DNA of 64,000 nt from Lysinibacillus sphaericus (lineage in GTDB: Bacteria; Bacillota; Bacilli; Bacillales_A; Planococcaceae). Shown piece after piece: positions 60,809-64,000 of the stretch; the stretch's first letter is position 1, and each line of letters starts with the position of its first letter. Where the stretch lies: assembly GCF_002982115.1 (NCBI RefSeq), contig NZ_CP019980.1, positions 2,984,001 through 3,048,000 of the forward strand, given 5' to 3'. The notes under the pieces were generated by a model. It searched no databases. It was given only the letters and a program-made list of their open reading frames with translations, and was not told where the DNA came from. A program made the position numbers and the translations under genes.

Positions 60809-61896
60809 ACTTGCACCTGCTTCTTTTTTCGAAGTACATAAACCATCATTAATAATACTGGCCAAAGAATTAACATATAGCCAACATAATTGGCACTTGT
60901 AAATAATTTATCTTGAAATTCTCTGGAAGATGGCATTTTTACAACAAAGAAAATAATCGCAACTAAGATGTACAAATAAACATTACTTTTTTTAGATACT
61001 AAAGTCTCTACCCCTTTTTTTGCACACCATAAATAGGCGGCCACGGTCGATAAAATTAAAAAAACCCATAATGTAATGCCAAAAATATCAATTCTCTCAA
61101 TAAACGAAAACTCTCCAGCTTTAAACAAGTTTAGTACTGAAAATTCCACATATTCTAGCTGCCATTCAGAATAATACATAACACTAATCGCTGTCGTAAT
61201 AAAACAAAGTAAGATACTAATCCAAATGCCAATTAACGAATGACGGAATGCTTTTTTTTGATCGACAATGTAGGGAAAATAAAACATGACTAATTCATAA
61301 CCTAGAACGGATAAATACCCTCTTTTTAATGCCTCATAAAAGTCATTTACACTAAAAAAATTAAATAGAGGTAAAAAGTGACTCATATCGCCCTTTTCAA
61401 ATGCCCAATGTGTAAAATATAGAAAACCTATCGTTAGAAAAAAGGTCATGATACAAAAACGGGCAATTGATTTAATGCCTCCACTGACAATATAAATAAG
61501 CAATAATAAAAAACAAAAAACAGGCCCCGTAATAGTTTGCTCTTGAAGAGCAGTACTTTGAATTAGATGCATATAATTACTAATAATGCCTGCAATAAAA
61601 ACGAGAAATTGAATAACGAAAAAAAGATTGATACATTTCCCTAACCATTTACCTAGTAGAATTTCATTGATACGAAATAGGTTGTCATTTGGAAATTTAG
61701 AATTAATCCAAATCATTGGGTACAGTGTAACACTTGCAATCACACCAAAAATCAATGGCATCAATGCTTGGCTATAGCCTAAAGAACTAAGTTGCTGAGG
61801 CAGGGAGAGAATACCAGTACCAATCATGACGCTTTGTGCTAAAAACACAACATGATATGCATTTAATAACTTTTTCTTGCTCTTACCTGTACTCAA
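60805..61896 (-). CDS. Spore germination protein, GerB/GerAB family transporter-like subunit
   Basis: 363 residues, ten predicted helices, APC-superfamily fold. Opens YHVVFLAQSVMIGTGILSLPQQL, the conserved first-helix substrate-site region of GerAB proteins (G-x-G-x-L-x-x-P); later MTFFLTIGFLYF and YPYIVDQKKAFRHSLIGI-like segments. In GerAB this subunit binds the germinant amino acid. Full length. It follows the A subunit by about 30 bases and overlaps the C subunit. Confidence 0.92.
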   Translation of the reverse strand: MSTGKSKKKLLNAYHVVFLAQSVMIGTGILSLPQQLSSLGYSQALMPLIFGVIASVTLYPMIWINSKFPNDNLFRINEILLGKWLGKCINLFFVIQFLVFIAGIISNYMHLIQSTALQEQTITGPVFCFLLLLIYIVSGGIKSIARFCIMTFFLTIGFLYFTHWAFEKGDMSHFLPLFNFFSVNDFYEALKRGYLSVLGYELVMFYFPYIVDQKKAFRHSLIGIWISILLCFITTAISVMYYSEWQLEYVEFSVLNLFKAGEFSFIERIDIFGITLWVFLILSTVAAYLWCAKKGVETLVSKKSNVYLYILVAIIFFVVKMPSSREFQDKLFTSANYVGYMLILWPVLLMMVYVLRKKKQVQV

Positions 61897-61926
61897 CTAA
61901 AACCACCTCAAATGCTACAAAAGCTG

Positions 61927-63321
61927 TTATTTTTTTTGTGCTCTAGAAATACCCTTCTTGGTTTTTAAATATTTTGTTGGAAATCGAATAATACTATCGA
62001 ATAAATCACTGGCATTACGAGGAACAACCGGTGACATATACGGTGTTCCTAATGAATTTAATCGTAATAAATGAGCAAATAGCCATGCAAATGCTAGCAT
62101 TAATCCGTATAACCCAAACAGACCAGCAGACAAAATAAAAATATAACGAATAAATCTACTTGTATTACTCAATAAGAAGATCGGTGGTAGAAATGACAGT
62201 AAGGCAGATGTCGCAACCAATACAATTAGAATATTACTAAGCAATCCCGCTTCAACAGCTGCTGTACCAATCACGATACCTCCAACGATACCAATCGTTT
62301 GACCGACTTTAGCAGGCATTCGCGAACCTGCTTCACGCAGCACTTCAATAATTAATTCAATAAACAATACTTCTATTAGTGGCGGAAATGGAACTTTACT
62401 TCTGGATTCCTGAAGATTTAACAAAAGCTCATAAGGTAATACTTCAGGATGAAATGTTAAAGCAGAGATATACATCGGCGTAATCATAATGGTTAGGAAA
62501 AAGCCAAAAAATCGAAGCATTCGTAATAATGAGGCTGTTGTCCAACGGTTATAATAATCTTCAACCGAAACAAACATTTCAAAAAAGGATGTAGGACAAA
62601 CAATCGCAGCCTGACTATTGTCCATAAAAATCACGATTCTTCCATCAATAAGATACTGACTAACACTATCTGGTCGTACGCTCATATAATGCTGTGGGAA
62701 AGGAGATAACGGATTATCTTCAATCAGTTGCTTGAGCTCTGATATATCTGTAAAAAAAGGGAATTGTATTTGATTGATTCGCTCTCGTAGCGTGTCTAAA
62801 TTTTCTTTATTTACGATATTGTCTATATATAAAATTGAAATTTTAATATTGGTTTCTGTTCCTACAGTGCGTGTTTCATTTTTTAACATTGGATTTTGAA
62901 TCCGTCTTTTTACTAATGAAATATTGGTCTCTAATGATTCAGTAAAAGCATCTTGTGGTCCAATAACTGTTGACTCTGTTTCCGTATTTGTTATCGAACG
63001 TGTAGGGGCACTATAGGTGTCAATCACTCGTAGTTGCGCTGTTTTATGGAAAAACAATAAGGTTTGGCCTGCATCTAATTTTTGCAAAATCAAATCCACA
63101 TCGTCTAATTCTACTGCATCAGATACTTGAAAAATTTGATTAACATGGTTCGCTAACGGTATGAAAACCATCGATTGTAAAGTCATTTTCTCGATAAGAG
63201 AAGAGAAATAGATAATTGTCGCATCCCCTGCATCAGTAACCATCTCTTTTATAACGACATCATCAATTTCTTGAACCTTGTCCTTTATCTGGTCAATTAC
63301 TTGCTGTTCTCTTTCTTCCAT
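61927..63321 (-). CDS. Spore germination protein, GerA/GerAA family ion-channel subunit
   Basis: 464 residues. A cytosolic N-terminal about 260 residues (VIIYFSSLIEKMTLQ-type strand, GQTLLFFHKTAQLRVIDT, GRIVIFMDNSQAAIVCPTSFFEMF) are followed by a membrane domain with five helices containing SRSKVPFPPLIEVLFIELIIEVLREAGSRMP and IGIVGGIVIGTAAVEAGLLSNIL, all hallmark GerA sequences. GerA subunits form the pentameric ion-release channel. It is slightly short against B. subtilis GerAA (482). First gene of the gerA-gerB-gerC operon. Supports the host being an endospore former. Confidence 0.93.
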   Translation of the reverse strand: MEEREQQVIDQIKDKVQEIDDVVIKEMVTDAGDATIIYFSSLIEKMTLQSMVFIPLANHVNQIFQVSDAVELDDVDLILQKLDAGQTLLFFHKTAQLRVIDTYSAPTRSITNTETESTVIGPQDAFTESLETNISLVKRRIQNPMLKNETRTVGTETNIKISILYIDNIVNKENLDTLRERINQIQFPFFTDISELKQLIEDNPLSPFPQHYMSVRPDSVSQYLIDGRIVIFMDNSQAAIVCPTSFFEMFVSVEDYYNRWTTASLLRMLRFFGFFLTIMITPMYISALTFHPEVLPYELLLNLQESRSKVPFPPLIEVLFIELIIEVLREAGSRMPAKVGQTIGIVGGIVIGTAAVEAGLLSNILIVLVATSALLSFLPPIFLLSNTSRFIRYIFILSAGLFGLYGLMLAFAWLFAHLLRLNSLGTPYMSPVVPRNASDLFDSIIRFPTKYLKTKKGISRAQKK

Positions 63322-63442
63322 GCCATTTCAACCCCCGTTAAACGCCCGTATGTATCATGAACACAACATATTTCTTTATGTAGCTTATCCCTTTTTTGAA
63401 TAACTATGTATGGAACATCTCTAAAAAATCTTGATTCTACTA

Positions 63443-63488
63443 TAGAAAAAGGATGTATCTCAAATTAAAGAGATACATCCTTTTTCTA
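63443..63488. terminator. 19-bp perfect terminator hairpin
   Basis: Arms TAGAAAAAGGATGTATCTC (63443-63461) and its exact complement at 63470-63488. It lies right after the amino-acid permease stop and ahead of the germination operon; the A/T part of the stem supplies a T-tract in both directions. Confidence 0.85.
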
Positions 63489-63489
63489 T

Positions 63490-64000
63490 TTATTTAGTAC
63501 GCTTGCCAGCAGGTCTTTCTTTTCCAATACCAAACACATAATAACTAAGTGTTACAAGTATCAGGAAAGCAATCCCTACAATTAACGAAACACGCGTATC
63601 CTCATTAAACCACATACCGATAAGCACCATAACTAAAAACGCGATGGTTGCATAGTTTGTCAAAGGAGCTAAAGGCGTTTTAAATGGGTGATTTTCCATT
63701 TGCGCTGCTTTTACTTTTCTAAACCGAATTTGACTAATTAAAATAATAAACCAAGGAATCATCCCAGGAAGTACGCTTGCACTATAAACATAAACAAATA
63801 GGTTTTCTGGTGCAATATAACTTAAAATAACACCAATGACTAACCCAACTAATACGCCAGCAGTACCTAAAATCGGAACACCGTTATTTGAAACCTTTGC
63901 AAAAAACTTAGGTGCCTGACCATTCATAGCCAGTGTATAAAGCATACGTCCCGCACTGTAAATGCCACTATTACAACCACTCATAGCTGCTGTAATTACA
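63490..64000 (-). CDS. Amino-acid permease (APC family), C-terminal part, cut by window edge
   Basis: The frame is open to the window edge; visible residues begin VITAAMSGCNSGIYSAGRMLYTLA and run for 170 codons. The AMSGCNSGIYSAGRMLYTLAMNGQAPK loop is highly conserved in AAT-type amino acid permeases (as in AapA, YtnA, GabP). Four to five helices follow, ending FGIGKERPAGKRTK. The first ATG inside (63984) is not a start. Substrate unknown. Confidence 0.9.
   Translation of the reverse strand, partial: VITAAMSGCNSGIYSAGRMLYTLAMNGQAPKFFAKVSNNGVPILGTAGVLVGLVIGVILSYIAPENLFVYVYSASVLPGMIPWFIILISQIRFRKVKAAQMENHPFKTPLAPLTNYATIAFLVMVLIGMWFNEDTRVSLIVGIAFLILVTLSYYVFGIGKERPAGKRTK

Noticed and set aside
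1..64000. CRISPR array, riboswitch or rRNA genes.
   Set aside because: No regularly spaced repeats, no recognisable T-box or metabolite-riboswitch core ahead of the operons, and no rRNA-like sequence were seen on reading both strands.

Overview
The window looks like a low-GC, endospore-forming Bacillota chromosome, most likely Lysinibacillus/Solibacillus-like (Caryophanaceae/Planococcaceae); genus is inferred from overall gene character, not proven. Support: Bacillus-type AGGAGG ribosome sites with frequent TTG starts, a gerA-type germination operon at the right end, many methyl-accepting chemotaxis proteins, Bce/Mac-type ABC transporters with a two-component system, and decayed IS200/IS605, IS1182 and IS4 copies. 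No rRNA, intact tRNA or CRISPR array is visible.

Left part (1-27.6 kb, mostly minus strand). A YxlE/YxlF-like ABC module runs off the left edge, divergent from a YtrA-type GntR regulator, with two related palindromes between them. Then come a HAD hydrolase, a VanW-family lipoprotein, an AlkZ-like DNA glycosylase, and a four-gene unit (response regulator, kinase, ATPase, 857-residue FtsX permease). At 12.4-14.9 kb is a small operon combining a glutathionylspermidine-synthase-like ATP-grasp, a DUF350 membrane protein and a lipoprotein, parallel to enterobacterial yjfLMC. An ABC-2 exporter follows. At 18.6-22.2 kb an aminotransferase, a D-Ala-D-Ala ligase and a MocR-type PLP regulator sit together. 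An AraC regulator, a Cache chemoreceptor, a LOG-family hydrolase and a MazG-like protein complete this part.

Hydrogenase locus (27.8-36.8 kb, minus strand). One compact unit in the order hypA-hypB-hypF-hypC-hypD-hypE, a cytochrome-b5-like protein, small subunit, large subunit, maturation protease, closed by a 16-bp hairpin. All six Hyp factors and the endopeptidase are present, so a [NiFe] site could be built from this locus alone. The small subunit has no Tat signal and carries CSGN at the proximal-cluster site, so a cytosolic group-2-like enzyme is inferred, with the soluble b5-like protein as candidate electron partner.

Accessory part (37-58 kb). A decayed IS1182 transposase, an AT-rich two-component system with a secreted protein, and a 450-bp diverged duplicate of that locus 7.3 kb away, fused to a truncated chemoreceptor. 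Between the copies lie MerR and GNAT genes and two VanY/DacB-type carboxypeptidases. Further right are a soluble globin-fold chemoreceptor with a zinc-binding C-terminus, a 4HB chemoreceptor, a MalT-like regulator, an IS200-type element, a LysM-CAP protein, a polytopic membrane protein and a YlmD-type multicopper-oxidase-fold protein.

Right end (58-64 kb). A secreted-protein/small-membrane-protein pair lies between two direct repeats just downstream of a gerA-gerB-gerC operon, followed by an amino-acid permease cut by the right edge. The gene pair flanked by repeats and the b5-linked hydrogenase are the most interesting items.
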